DNA of 18,483 nt, taken from assembly GCA_016870135.1 (NCBI GenBank), contig VGCF01000014.1, positions 1 through 18,483 of the forward strand. The letters run 5' to 3'. Positions 1 through 7,330 of the stretch are shown in pieces. Each line of letters starts with the position of its first letter. Position 1 is the first letter of the stretch. The stretch comes from Alphaproteobacteria bacterium. Lineage in GTDB: Bacteria; Pseudomonadota; Alphaproteobacteria; Holosporales; Holosporaceae. The notes under the pieces were generated by a model. That model saw nothing but the letters and a program-made list of their open reading frames with translations. It was not told the origin of the DNA and made no database searches. Made by a program: the position numbers and the translations under genes.

Positions 1-216
1 CTCTCGTTACCCAAAAACATCTATTCTTTGCCGCTGAAACAGGCCCGTGCGTGTTTTGAAATCAGTTATGTCAAAGCCCAAATTGCGGCATCAGAGGGCA
101 GCGTCACAAAGGCGGCCGAAATTATTGGTATGGAGAGATCGGCTCTGCATCGCAAAATAAAGATGTTATCACGCCAATGGCATGATCCACCAATCCCAGA
201 CAATGGGCAACCTTGA
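1..216 (+). CDS. NtrX-like sigma-54 response regulator, C-terminal Fis-type helix-turn-helix (partial, 5' end outside window)
   Basis: The reading frame is already open at base 1 and ends at TGA 214-216, so only about 71 C-terminal residues are seen. The segment 'LKQARACFEISYV', then 'VTKAAEIIGMERSALHRKIK', matches the Fis-type DNA-binding domain that ends NtrC/NtrX-family activators. The 'GMERSALHRK' recognition helix is typical of alphaproteobacterial NtrX. In that family the domain binds enhancer sites and the missing upstream part would hold the receiver and AAA+ domains. About a dozen residues (QWHDPPIPDNGQP) follow the usual end as a short tail. The NtrX assignment rests on the C-terminus alone; another NtrC-family regulator is possible. 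Confidence 0.8.
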   Translation, partial: LSLPKNIYSLPLKQARACFEISYVKAQIAASEGSVTKAAEIIGMERSALHRKIKMLSRQWHDPPIPDNGQP

Positions 217-389
217 AATGGATGAGTCATTCGTGTACAGCGACAAAACCATGATATGGCTTGTTTTTTAAGGAAAAAACGACTTAGACGATTCTGTTAT
301 TCAAAAACTGTAACATCATCCTGTTTCTTTCTTGTCATCCTATTTTTTATTTAATAAGTGCAACCATTTATCTAGAGTATAAAAACATC

Positions 390-1247
390 ATGCCCAAAAT
401 AAAACACATCATTTATCAAGACCACACCATTCAGCTGAGTCCCGAATCGAAAGTGACGATTATGACGGATCAAATCAACGATGTAGCACAAATGATCGAC
501 CATTGCCAACCGGGCGATGTGATTTTCGTTGACATTGACGACACCATTCAAACGATTTCATCCTATCTGTTTCAAACCAGCCCACAAGATCCTTTGTCCG
601 AAGGGGGGCGCATCATTGATGCCATGAAACAAAAGAACTCGCCATCTTTGGCCAGTTTTCTTGGGCTGTGGAGATTGTCACGCCACACCCAATTAGTTTG
701 CTCCGATTGGCCAGCCTTGATTGAAAGGGCGAGAGAAAAAGATCTATTGATTTATGGATTAACTCATATGGACACGGGAAGATGCGGGGTCATGTCGCGC
801 ATCGAAGAGTGGAGGTACAACGAATTATGCAAAGTAGGCATTTTCTTTACGCCCACGTACAACGACAACCAGGATGTTCATTTAATAGATCCCGCCGACT
901 GTGCCCCCCAATCCCCCCCTGTATTTTACAAGGGCATTTTCTTTACAGGATCGGCATCCCAAACAAAAAACCAGGTGTTATCGACCTATTTAACCCACAA
1001 CAGACCAAACACCGTTATGATGATTGATGATCGTTTGGGCCAAATTCAATCGGCCCAAGAATTACACTATCCGTCTAGTTTTATTGGCATTGTGTTTAGG
1101 GGCGTTGACCGATGCATTCGCCCACCCCTTGCCAAAGATGTTATGGAAAAAGTTGTTCAATTGCAAAAAAAGTATCTGGAAAAAGAACAATGGATTGAAA
1201 ATAACGAGGCGATCAATATGGTGGATCTGCAAGAACAACCCAACTAA
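390..1247 (+). CDS. DUF2608-like HAD-fold protein of unknown function
   Basis: A 285-residue protein with no signal peptide. It carries HAD-like motifs: 'FVDIDDTI' at residues 46-53 (candidate nucleophile Asp48 and Asp50), 'GLTHMD' near 123-128 (motif II Thr125), a Lys in 'SQTKNQ' near 193, and 'MIDDR' near 211-215 as the acidic motif IV. The 'KGIFFTG' strand and overall layout resemble the DUF2608 family, known from Legionella and from Holospora/Caedibacter-type alphaproteobacteria. Phosphatase or phosphotransferase activity is plausible from the fold; no substrate can be named. The ATG at 390 is the first in frame; no strong ribosome site precedes it (only a weak TAGAG). It stands alone between the regulator and iscS. 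Confidence 0.65.
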   Translation: MPKIKHIIYQDHTIQLSPESKVTIMTDQINDVAQMIDHCQPGDVIFVDIDDTIQTISSYLFQTSPQDPLSEGGRIIDAMKQKNSPSLASFLGLWRLSRHTQLVCSDWPALIERAREKDLLIYGLTHMDTGRCGVMSRIEEWRYNELCKVGIFFTPTYNDNQDVHLIDPADCAPQSPPVFYKGIFFTGSASQTKNQVLSTYLTHNRPNTVMMIDDRLGQIQSAQELHYPSSFIGIVFRGVDRCIRPPLAKDVMEKVVQLQKKYLEKEQWIENNEAINMVDLQEQPN

Positions 1248-1425
1248 TCCTTTGCGGCAACGGCTGTGCTTTCTATAGGCAGTTTGCTATTGGCACAAAA
1301 AAAGACGGAACGTGGGCGTATGTTCATGGACAGGGGCAGTAATTTTCGATACAGTCATGGATAGAATACTTATTCATATGTAATACATGATGTCGCCTCT
1401 TTCTAACCTACCAATCTCTGATCAT

Positions 1426-2637
1426 ATGACCAAGCCAGCACCCATTTATTTGGATTATCAAGCCACGACCCCTTGTGATCCCCGTGTGGTTGAGGCCATG
1501 TGGCCGTATGTCACGACGCATTTTGGCAATCCTCACTCTCGCAACCATTCCTATGGTTGGAATGCCGAAGAGGCAGTAGAGCATGCCAGGGGCCAAATTG
1601 CCCGATCCATTGGGGCTGATCCAAGAGAAATCGTTTTTACCTCTGGCGCCACAGAATCCAATAATTTGGCCTTGAAGGGGTTGGCCCATTTTTATGACAA
1701 AAAACACATCATTACGGTTCAAACTGAACATAAATGCATCATTGAAACAGGACGTGCCCTAGAACAAGAAGGGTATCGTGTAACGTACTTGCCCGTATTG
1801 CCTTCTGGAATGCTGGATTTAAATGAACTAGAACGCGCCATGACACCGGATACATTGGTTGTATCGGTGGCGGCCGTTAATGGAGAGGTGGGCGTCATTG
1901 CACCATTGGCGGATATTGGTGCACTGTGTCGCTCTCGTGGGGTGTTTTTTCATACCGATGCGGCCCAAGCATTGGGAAAAATCCCCTTGGACGTCAATGC
2001 CATGAATATTGATTTGATGAGCCTGTCATCGCATAAAATTTACGGTCCAAAAGGGATTGGTGCGCTGTATGTCCGTCGTCGTCCTCGCATTCGTTTGCGC
2101 CCTTTGATCCATGGCGGTGGCCAAGAGCGCGGATTGCGTTCCGGTACACTGGCACCGTTTTTATGTGTGGGCTTTGGTGCTGCTGCAGAGATTGCAGAGC
2201 AAGAGCGGGCGACAGAATCGGAACGATTAAAAGGGTTCCGGGATCATTTTTATGCCACCATTATGGCGAACCTAGAAGCCGTTTACCTGAATGGGGATTG
2301 GGATCAGCGTGTGGCGGGCAACCTGAATCTGAGTTTTTTTGGGGTGGAGGGAGAAGGGTTGATGATGGCATTAAAAGAGCTGGCCATATCCTCTGGATCG
2401 GCCTGCACGTCATCGTCACTGGAACCATCCTATGTGCTGATGGCCATGGGGGTTGGTGATGTACTGGCGCACACCTCTTTGCGTATTACGTTTGGTCGAT
2501 TTACCACGCCCCAAGAGGTCGATACAGCCGCATCAGCCCTGATTCGTGCGGTTAATCATTTGCGCTACCTATCGCCTTTGTGGGACATGTACAAAGAAGG
2601 GATTGATTTGGACAGTGTAGAGTGGATTGCCCACTGA
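1426..2637 (+). CDS. iscS: Cysteine desulfurase IscS (class I, PLP-dependent)
   Basis: Converts L-cysteine to L-alanine and passes the sulfur as an enzyme persulfide to Fe-S scaffold and tRNA-thiolation partners. From the ATG at 1426 the protein is 403 residues, close to the 404 of E. coli IscS. The PLP lysine in 'SSHKIYGPKG' then falls at residue 204 and the sulfur-carrying cysteine in 'SSGSACTSSSLEPSYV' at 327, against 206 and 328 in E. coli. The frame extends up to an ATG at 1387 (13 more residues), but those residues do not resemble the family, so 1426 is preferred; neither ATG has a clear ribosome site. 'LDYQATTPCDPRVV' is the expected N-terminus. No iscR, iscU, hscA/B or fdx lies nearby in the window, so the usual isc operon is not present here. 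Confidence 0.93.
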   Translation: MTKPAPIYLDYQATTPCDPRVVEAMWPYVTTHFGNPHSRNHSYGWNAEEAVEHARGQIARSIGADPREIVFTSGATESNNLALKGLAHFYDKKHIITVQTEHKCIIETGRALEQEGYRVTYLPVLPSGMLDLNELERAMTPDTLVVSVAAVNGEVGVIAPLADIGALCRSRGVFFHTDAAQALGKIPLDVNAMNIDLMSLSSHKIYGPKGIGALYVRRRPRIRLRPLIHGGGQERGLRSGTLAPFLCVGFGAAAEIAEQERATESERLKGFRDHFYATIMANLEAVYLNGDWDQRVAGNLNLSFFGVEGEGLMMALKELAISSGSACTSSSLEPSYVLMAMGVGDVLAHTSLRITFGRFTTPQEVDTAASALIRAVNHLRYLSPLWDMYKEGIDLDSVEWIAH

Positions 2638-2930
2638 TACCCCCCCCTAAACCCCAACATGGGGTTGTGGTGTTGGACAAGAGGGGTGTTGAACGGGGTA
2701 AGCCGTAACGGCTTGATCCCGAGGCGCTCCAGTGTATGATCATCAAGGCACACCAGTTATTGTGCCCATAAAAATGACTTATAGAGAGTGGCGCAGAGGG
2801 GAAAAGGCATTGTAACGCCCCTAGACCCCCTTTTTCTTTGATGGATTTTGGTATTCCTGATGTGGTCTGCTCAACAAAACTAGGTGTTGATTTTTGGCAT
2901 CTGACAAATTCCTTTATGGACAAATCATCT
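2638..2930. other. Intergenic spacer with two small hairpins, no convincing gene
   Basis: No reading frame here looks like a real protein on either strand. Two perfect inverted repeats are visible: AACCCC/GGGGTT at 2650-2666 just after the iscS stop, and AAGCCG/CGGCTT at 2700-2714. Neither is followed by a T-run on either strand, so they are not convincing rho-independent terminators. The spacer separates the + strand iscS from the convergent - strand repeat-protein gene, so a transcription end in this stretch is expected. The base composition is more GC-rich than the AT-rich spacers further right. Confidence 0.4.
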
Positions 2931-3108
2931 CTAACCATTAGCCATTAACAGACTGTTATGTTTACCATTGCCAGCGTTAACTGTGTTGAGCGTTAAAACA
3001 TCCCCGTCAACGGTTCTGTTAAAAAAATCATTGTTACACATCCCTTGAAACTGATTGAATATCTCTTGCAAATGACGTTTAACTTTCATAGGAACAGATT
3101 TTAAACTC

Positions 3109-3216
3109 TTTTTGTACTGACGACCTGCCCCTATTCTCTTACTCTTATATTTATACAGATAATTTTTGTACTGACGACCTGCCCCTATTCTCTTACTCTT
3201 ATATTTATACAGATAA
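3109..3216. repeat. Perfect 54-bp tandem duplication inside the repeat-protein gene
   Basis: Bases 3109-3162 are repeated exactly at 3163-3216. On the - strand each copy encodes the 18-residue block beginning NYLYKYKSKR and ending GAGRQYK. The length is a multiple of three, so the frame is kept. No base differences are seen between copies, which suggests a recent duplication. The codon just after the second copy diverges at once. Confidence 0.95.
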
Positions 3217-3519
3217 TCATTCCCATTCAATATATACTTGCGACCTGTATTGTCATGGTAGAACAATGACCCATTAAAGCTGGGATTGCCAAAAACTACC
3301 TTCACATTGTTCCCCTTGTTGAACATATCCCTATCAAATTGCTCTGTGGTTTCGAACCTTCCATTTTTATTGCGAAACAATGAGACAGTTTTATTGTCTT
3401 TGCTGACCGAGGCATAGGTTATAGGAAAATCGTTGATACCCCTTTTGCCCTGAGTTTTCCGGTATTAAAAATAAAATTTTTTGATTCCAAATCCAATTGC
3501 ATAAAAAGTTCGGGGCCTA

Positions 3520-3585
3520 TTTTCCGTCCATGATCTCTTTTCCGTCCATGATCTCTTTTCCGTCCATGATCTCTTTTCCGTCCAT
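3520..3585. repeat. 18-bp tandem repeat, three full copies plus a 12-base partial
   Basis: The unit TTTTCCGTCCATGATCTC occupies 3520-3537, 3538-3555 and 3556-3573. A partial copy TTTTCCGTCCAT follows at 3574-3585. Read on the - strand it encodes GRKRDH repeats in the secreted protein. The copies are identical, so slippage could change copy number without altering the frame. There are no spacers, which rules out a CRISPR array. Confidence 0.95.
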
Positions 3586-4102
3586 TAAAAATGGTATTAA
3601 AATCAGAAATAAAAGAAATACCATCATTGTCTTTTTTAGAGATGATCATTCTGCCACAGGCCTTCTTATCCCTGTACAGAACATACCCATTGCCCAAATC
3701 TTGTTTGTCACGACCAAACATGCGCGTGATATACGTTTCAAACACACCATAATCGGCATCGATGTCCTCTTTTTTCCCTGAATAGGGTACATAATTGAAA
3801 TCTTTTCCATGTAAAAAAAGATCCGCCACTTCCCTGGTAATCTGTTTTTTTAATTCATCATCCGTATCATTTTCTACAATGATTTTTAATGGAAAGGACT
3901 GACCCATAATCGCATACTGGTTGGTTCCAGGGTACGGGGATCCAACTTTTTTTAATTCAACACAAAACTGTGGACCCAATCTTATAGTTTTTTTGTCTTC
4001 AACTATACCGTTTTCAAAGGCATGCAACGGAACGTCGGCAGAAAACAGAGCGCCCATACAGATCAACCCCAGCGATAATCGAGACAAAAAACTTTTTTTC
4101 AT

Positions 4103-4404
4103 ATTTAAATCCTTTTTTTAACACAAAACACCACGTCGCATTTTCATAAAAATCATTGCTTTTTTATTTTTAAATGGTATATTTTTAATATGATGTTTTA
4201 ATATAACACAAAATTAAATACAATGCAATGTTTTCGCGCAACATGCTCCCCAATAGGCCGCACAAATGAATGGTGCATGGGCTGCCCCCTCTTATACACT
4301 TCCCTATAAGGCCAGGCGATCACACCATTTTTTATATGGCGTGTTTGCCTTACCCTTTTCGCCCACCCTGTTGTACAACGCAACGGAACAAATCCAGCGT
4401 TTAC
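4103..4404. other. AT-rich upstream region of the secreted repeat gene, no gene seen
   Basis: This stretch lies upstream of the - strand secreted gene and is strongly AT-rich between about 4130 and 4225. It would be expected to hold that gene's promoter, but no -35/-10 pair is good enough to name. Open frames on both strands in 4198-4404 lack a ribosome site and do not resemble proteins. An imperfect tandem repeat of about 20 bases (GTTTACA...GTTTGTATCC, 4399-4420 and 4421-4438) sits at the right edge. Confidence 0.35.
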
Positions 4405-4563
4405 ATCACGTTTGTATCCCGTTTACACGTTTGTATCCGTTTGATTTGACCCACCTTCTCTGTTTGATTTTACGCCCCGTTTTCTTCTTGATGTTACGAG
4501 CGTCCTTTTTTCTTTTAGAAAAAATAGTGGGTGTATACCGATTTCTTTTATTCTTCGCCATTT

Positions 4564-5313
4564 TTACAGCGGCATTAGTATTGACTTGATCAATGCACGG
4601 GGCTTTCTTTTTTGGCTCTGTTGGACAAATGCGGTGCTTTGGTGTACAGGATCCGGGTCTTCAAAACCAGGGGGAAATGCTGCCCGAGCCATGGATTTGC
4701 CTTTGATCATTTCAAGAATACGCTTTTGTACCTCTGGGTTCAGCATTTTAAACTGTCTGGCATCCAATCGGCCCTGTTTGCGATTACCCCACCTGTCCTC
4801 ACGGTGATCCAATACAAAAGTGGCTTTGTGATGCCGTTCATCGCAAATGATGCTGCTGCCATGATCGCCTTTTTTGCGATGCAGAATCAGGCCCCATTTA
4901 GGCAAGATTTCTGTGGCGTACCCACGGGTGGTCAAAAAATCTCGAAATACCTTGTGAGTATGGACTTCCCCATTGGTGGCCGGAATATCGCTGTATTTCC
5001 AATATTTGAAAAAATGATGGGCGACTTGATCGATGGTCTTTACCCGAACATCCCCACCCATAGGCAAAGGGATATCGCCATTGATCACCAAATGGTCTGT
5101 TTCTATTTATTTCTGCAGAGTAGAATCAACCACGCAACTTGCCTCTGCGTTACTGGACTGCTTTGTCTCCACACTGCTCCATATGTGTTGACCCGAATCA
5201 TCTTGACCCAAAAGAATGTCATTTGAAGTCTTAACAAGATCAATGGCATCGCCTTTGGGATCACTTTTCGCGGCGGAAAGCCCCATACCAAAGATCAAAT
5301 AGGAGGACAACAA
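4564..5313 (-). pseudogene. Putative secreted protein of unknown function, interrupted by an in-frame stop
   Basis: The frame from 5313 reads a hydrophobic, signal-peptide-like start ('LLSSYLIFGMGLSAAKS'). It meets a single TAA at 5107-5109 and continues in the same frame for 181 codons to a TAA at 4564. The two halves read as one protein of about 250 codons. The region upstream, in frame back to a TAA at 5353-5355, adds basic residues 'KKNRPRFSKP' that suit a signal peptide n-region but contain no ATG, so the true start may be lost or be a TTG. The 3' half contains 'HRKKGDHGSS' and 'CDERHHKATFVLDHRED', rich in His, Asp and basic residues. I cannot place it in a family. Near the end an A-run (4608-4613) offers a second frame with a basic tail running to 4405. 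Confidence 0.5.
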
Positions 5314-5359
5314 CAGAATGGGTTTTGAAAACCTGGGGCGATTTTTCTTTTCTTAATCA

Positions 5360-5381
5360 GTGTATATTATTTATTATACAC
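5360..5381. promoter_or_regulatory. Inverted repeat with TATAAT core upstream of the secreted-protein remnant
   Basis: GTGTATA (5360-5366) and TATACAC (5375-5381) form a perfect 7-bp inverted repeat with an 8-base AT loop. On the - strand it includes TATAAT, a consensus -10 hexamer, about 60 bases before the remnant's coding frame. No good -35 is seen at the correct distance. It could be an operator-promoter overlap, or the 3' end structure of the tRNA transcript that reads into it. Confidence 0.3.
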
Positions 5382-5446
5382 AAAAAACGATGAAGTATAA
5401 TTTAACGTAACAGTGTATTGATTTTAAATAAAATGATTAAAAATAG

Positions 5447-5519
5447 CAGGCCCTGCAGGGTTCGAACCTGCGACACCTTGATTAAAAGTCAAGTGCTCTA
5501 CCAACTGAGCTAAGGGCCC
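5447..5519 (-). tRNA. tRNA-Lys (anticodon UUU)
   Basis: Folding the - strand gives a full cloverleaf. The acceptor arm GGGCCCT pairs with AGGGCCT, the D-arm is 'AGCTCAGTTGGTAGAGC', and the anticodon stem CTTGA/TCAAG has loop CTTTTAA with anticodon TTT at 5484-5486. The T-arm is GCAGG-TTCGAAC-CCTGC. Position 1-72 is a G-U pair and the discriminator base is G. The CCA end is not encoded (the next bases are CTA), so a CCA-adding enzyme is needed. Length is 73 nt. It decodes AAA and AAG lysine codons. Confidence 0.97.
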
Positions 5520-5532
5520 ACAATCTTTGCTT

Positions 5533-5561
5533 ATTCTAAAACGCATTTCGGACAAAGTCAA
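5533..5561 (-). promoter_or_regulatory. Sigma-70-type promoter of tRNA-Lys
   Basis: On the - strand TTGACT (5556-5561) is followed by a 17-base spacer and TAGAAT (5533-5538). Each hexamer matches the consensus at five of six positions with the ideal spacing. The predicted start would lie about 7 bases before the mature tRNA 5' end at 5519. This is the strongest promoter seen in the window. Confidence 0.75.
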
Positions 5562-5683
5562 TGGCTTTTTTTCATCCTCACCTTACCCCATTTCCTCACC
5601 CTGCCCTATGAAAATGATTTAATGGTTGATCCCATAGAACAAAAAGTTTATGCTGTGGATAACGGTTTTCCAAGGCAAAGTAT

Positions 5684-6634
5684 ATGCATTTAGGGAAAAA
5701 AGTTATTCACGATTCAGCCCAAGCCTTGATGGCCTTGCATCAAAATTTTCCAGACTCGTTTCAGGCTGTGGTTCACTTTTTATCCAGTATATCTGGAAAA
5801 GTGGTGTGCACAGGCATGGGAAAAAGCCATCATGTGGCTGAAAAAATCGCGGCAACCCTGTCGTCCACGGGAACCCCTGCCTTTTTTGTACATCCTGCAG
5901 AAAGCATGCACGGAGATTTGGGGATGATTCAAGACAACGACGTTGTATTGGCCCTGTCTGCATCTGGCGAAACCGTTGAAACCATCCAATTGTTAAAACA
6001 CAGTCCCACACGCCTGTCCATTGCCATCACTGCAAAGCCCCACAGCACCATGGGGCGTTTGTCGTCTTGGGTTTTGCCTATTCCTGAATATCCCGAATCA
6101 TGTTTGCTGGGTCTGGCCCCCACCACCTCGTGTGTGATGATGATGGCACTGGGGGATGGATTGGCCATGGCCCTGTTGGCACAGAAAAACTTTTCAAAAC
6201 AAGATTTCAGAGCATTTCACCCCTCTGGATCCTTGGGGCAAGCCCTGAAACCCGTAACAGAACTCATGCAGCCAGCCCCCATTTTTCCAGAAGATACTCC
6301 TTTTCAAACCATGCTGATTCAATGGATTAACCTGCAAACCCCCCTTGTGGGTCTGATTAATCCCCAAGGGGTCTTAACGGCCACCATCACCGCCAGTGAT
6401 ATCCAAAACTGTAATGTATGGGATAACCAACCCCTTTTGTGCTCTGACATACCTGTGGCCAATCCCCCAATGAATACCCAATGTATCTTGGACAGCGCAC
6501 TGTGGGGGGATGCGGTTAATATCATGCATGACACTGGACAAAAGGCCCTGTTGGTCATGAATGAGCGCCATCACCCTGTGGGCATCATTTACAATGACCA
6601 TTGTCGTAACAATACTTTTGGTAAACCATCATGA
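5684..6634 (+). CDS. kdsD: D-arabinose 5-phosphate isomerase (KdsD/KpsF family)
   Basis: Interconverts ribulose 5-phosphate and arabinose 5-phosphate, the first committed step toward Kdo in lipid A-core LPS; cytoplasmic. The 316-residue protein (E. coli KdsD has 328) has an N-terminal SIS domain: 'GKVVCTGMGKS' at 38-48, 'HPAESMHGDLGMI' near 70-82, 'SASGET' at 92-97, then 'LAPTTS' and 'FHPSGSLG'. Two degenerate CBS domains follow from about 200 to the end. Family members usually have Ser-Gly-His after GMGK; here it is Ser-His-His. The ATG at 5684 is preceded by AAGG 8 bases upstream. The stop TGA overlaps the ATG of lptC by 4 bases (ATGA), so the two are translationally coupled. Confidence 0.93.
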   Translation: MHLGKKVIHDSAQALMALHQNFPDSFQAVVHFLSSISGKVVCTGMGKSHHVAEKIAATLSSTGTPAFFVHPAESMHGDLGMIQDNDVVLALSASGETVETIQLLKHSPTRLSIAITAKPHSTMGRLSSWVLPIPEYPESCLLGLAPTTSCVMMMALGDGLAMALLAQKNFSKQDFRAFHPSGSLGQALKPVTELMQPAPIFPEDTPFQTMLIQWINLQTPLVGLINPQGVLTATITASDIQNCNVWDNQPLLCSDIPVANPPMNTQCILDSALWGDAVNIMHDTGQKALLVMNERHHPVGIIYNDHCRNNTFGKPS

Positions 6635-7248
6635 TGCCATCCGTACAAAAGCCAAAAAAATGGTGGTTTTATCATCCTTATACCCGTGGCTTGATGCGTT
6701 GGGGTTTTCTATCTGTGGGGCTGGCGGTTACAGGAATATCCATTGGCTATATGTTCAAAACCCATACCGATCAGCTGGCCTCTGTATCCATGCGTATAGA
6801 CAGACCAGACTTTTATTCCGTTACTCCCCGTGGGCATCCGTATCATATTCACGCCGAATCCATTGAACACAAAAAATCCAGGCAATTCCTATTTTTTCAA
6901 CCTTGGGCACACTATGATTGGTTTAAACAAAAACTGAATGTGCGCAGTGACAAGGGATACTGGAATGACACAAACCAAATATTAACAATGGAAAAAAACG
7001 TCCATATTTATGACGATCAAGATCATCATATGTACACCCAAGGTCTGCAAGTATTACTTCAAACCAAGGAAATGCACAGTCGCACAATCGTCACAGGAGT
7101 CAGTCGCCATGGGCATTTTCAATCATGTGGATTGTCTTGGAAAAACAAGGCTCTGCATCTTCATGGCCCCGTGACCATAACACTGAATACCCTTGGTCTT
7201 GCTGGGAAGGGCCATCAGAACACAGGCCAAAGAGTCGTCAAAAAATGA
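6631..7248 (+). CDS. lptC: LPS export protein LptC
   Basis: Bitopic inner-membrane protein of the Lpt bridge that receives LPS from LptB2FG and hands it to LptA. The 205-residue product has a basic N-terminus and one membrane segment at about 23-41 ('WGFLSVGLAVTGISIGYMF'), then a periplasmic beta-jellyroll-like domain. The start of that domain, 'IDRPDFYSVTPRGHPYHIHAESI', fits the LptC pattern of 'P.FyG.d..G.pY.i.A..'. Later 'VTGVSRHGHFQSCGLSW' fits the family's C-terminal 'G.G..G.l...g'. It begins in the kdsD stop codon (ATGATG; the second ATG at 6634 is an alternative). The usual order in this class is kdsD-lptC-lptA-lptB; here lptA does not follow. Confidence 0.85.
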   Translation: MMPSVQKPKKWWFYHPYTRGLMRWGFLSVGLAVTGISIGYMFKTHTDQLASVSMRIDRPDFYSVTPRGHPYHIHAESIEHKKSRQFLFFQPWAHYDWFKQKLNVRSDKGYWNDTNQILTMEKNVHIYDDQDHHMYTQGLQVLLQTKEMHSRTIVTGVSRHGHFQSCGLSWKNKALHLHGPVTITLNTLGLAGKGHQNTGQRVVKK

Positions 7249-7330
7249 GAGGTCAAACGCAGAGCGATAACCAGATGAACTATTGCCATCACCTTATTTG
7301 ACCAAGAACCCCCCAGCACAGGAGTCCCCA

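Larger units (their letters stand above)
2931..4102 (-). pseudogene. Secreted repeat-containing protein of unknown function, split by a 1-base frameshift
   Basis: The 5' part (4102 down to a TAA at 3419) encodes 227 residues. It begins with a clear signal peptide: KK, then a hydrophobic stretch and 'PLHA-FEN' at about residue 28. A good AAGGAT ribosome site lies 6-7 bases before the ATG. Around residue 220, in an AAAAGGGG run (3439-3446), the frame is lost. One added base there restores a continuous frame, 'KGGINDFPITYASVSKDNK...', which joins the open 2931-3380 frame; the whole would be about 390 residues. The protein holds the six-residue repeat GRKRDH (residues 174-194) and, past the shift, an 18-residue block repeated twice. 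I recognise no family. It could be a decayed gene, a phase-variable or programmed-frameshift gene, or a sequencing error; the periplasm or outside is the likely location. Confidence 0.7.

Noticed and set aside
263..280. A GTTTTTT/AAAAAAC inverted repeat after the NtrX-like gene as a terminator
   Set aside because: The stem is only A-T rich with a single G-C pair and no trailing T-run, so it is too weak to call.
2552..2938. A 128-codon - strand ORF across the iscS 3' end
   Set aside because: It is mostly antisense to iscS and the low-information spacer, with no start site or family resemblance.
3520..3585. Short regular repeats that might suggest CRISPR
   Set aside because: The 18-bp units are directly adjacent without spacers and encode an in-frame peptide repeat.
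4266..4589. A 107-codon + strand ORF with hydrophobic stretches
   Set aside because: It lies antisense to the end of the secreted-protein remnant, has no ribosome site, and its hydrophobicity comes from T-rich DNA opposite a Lys-rich frame.
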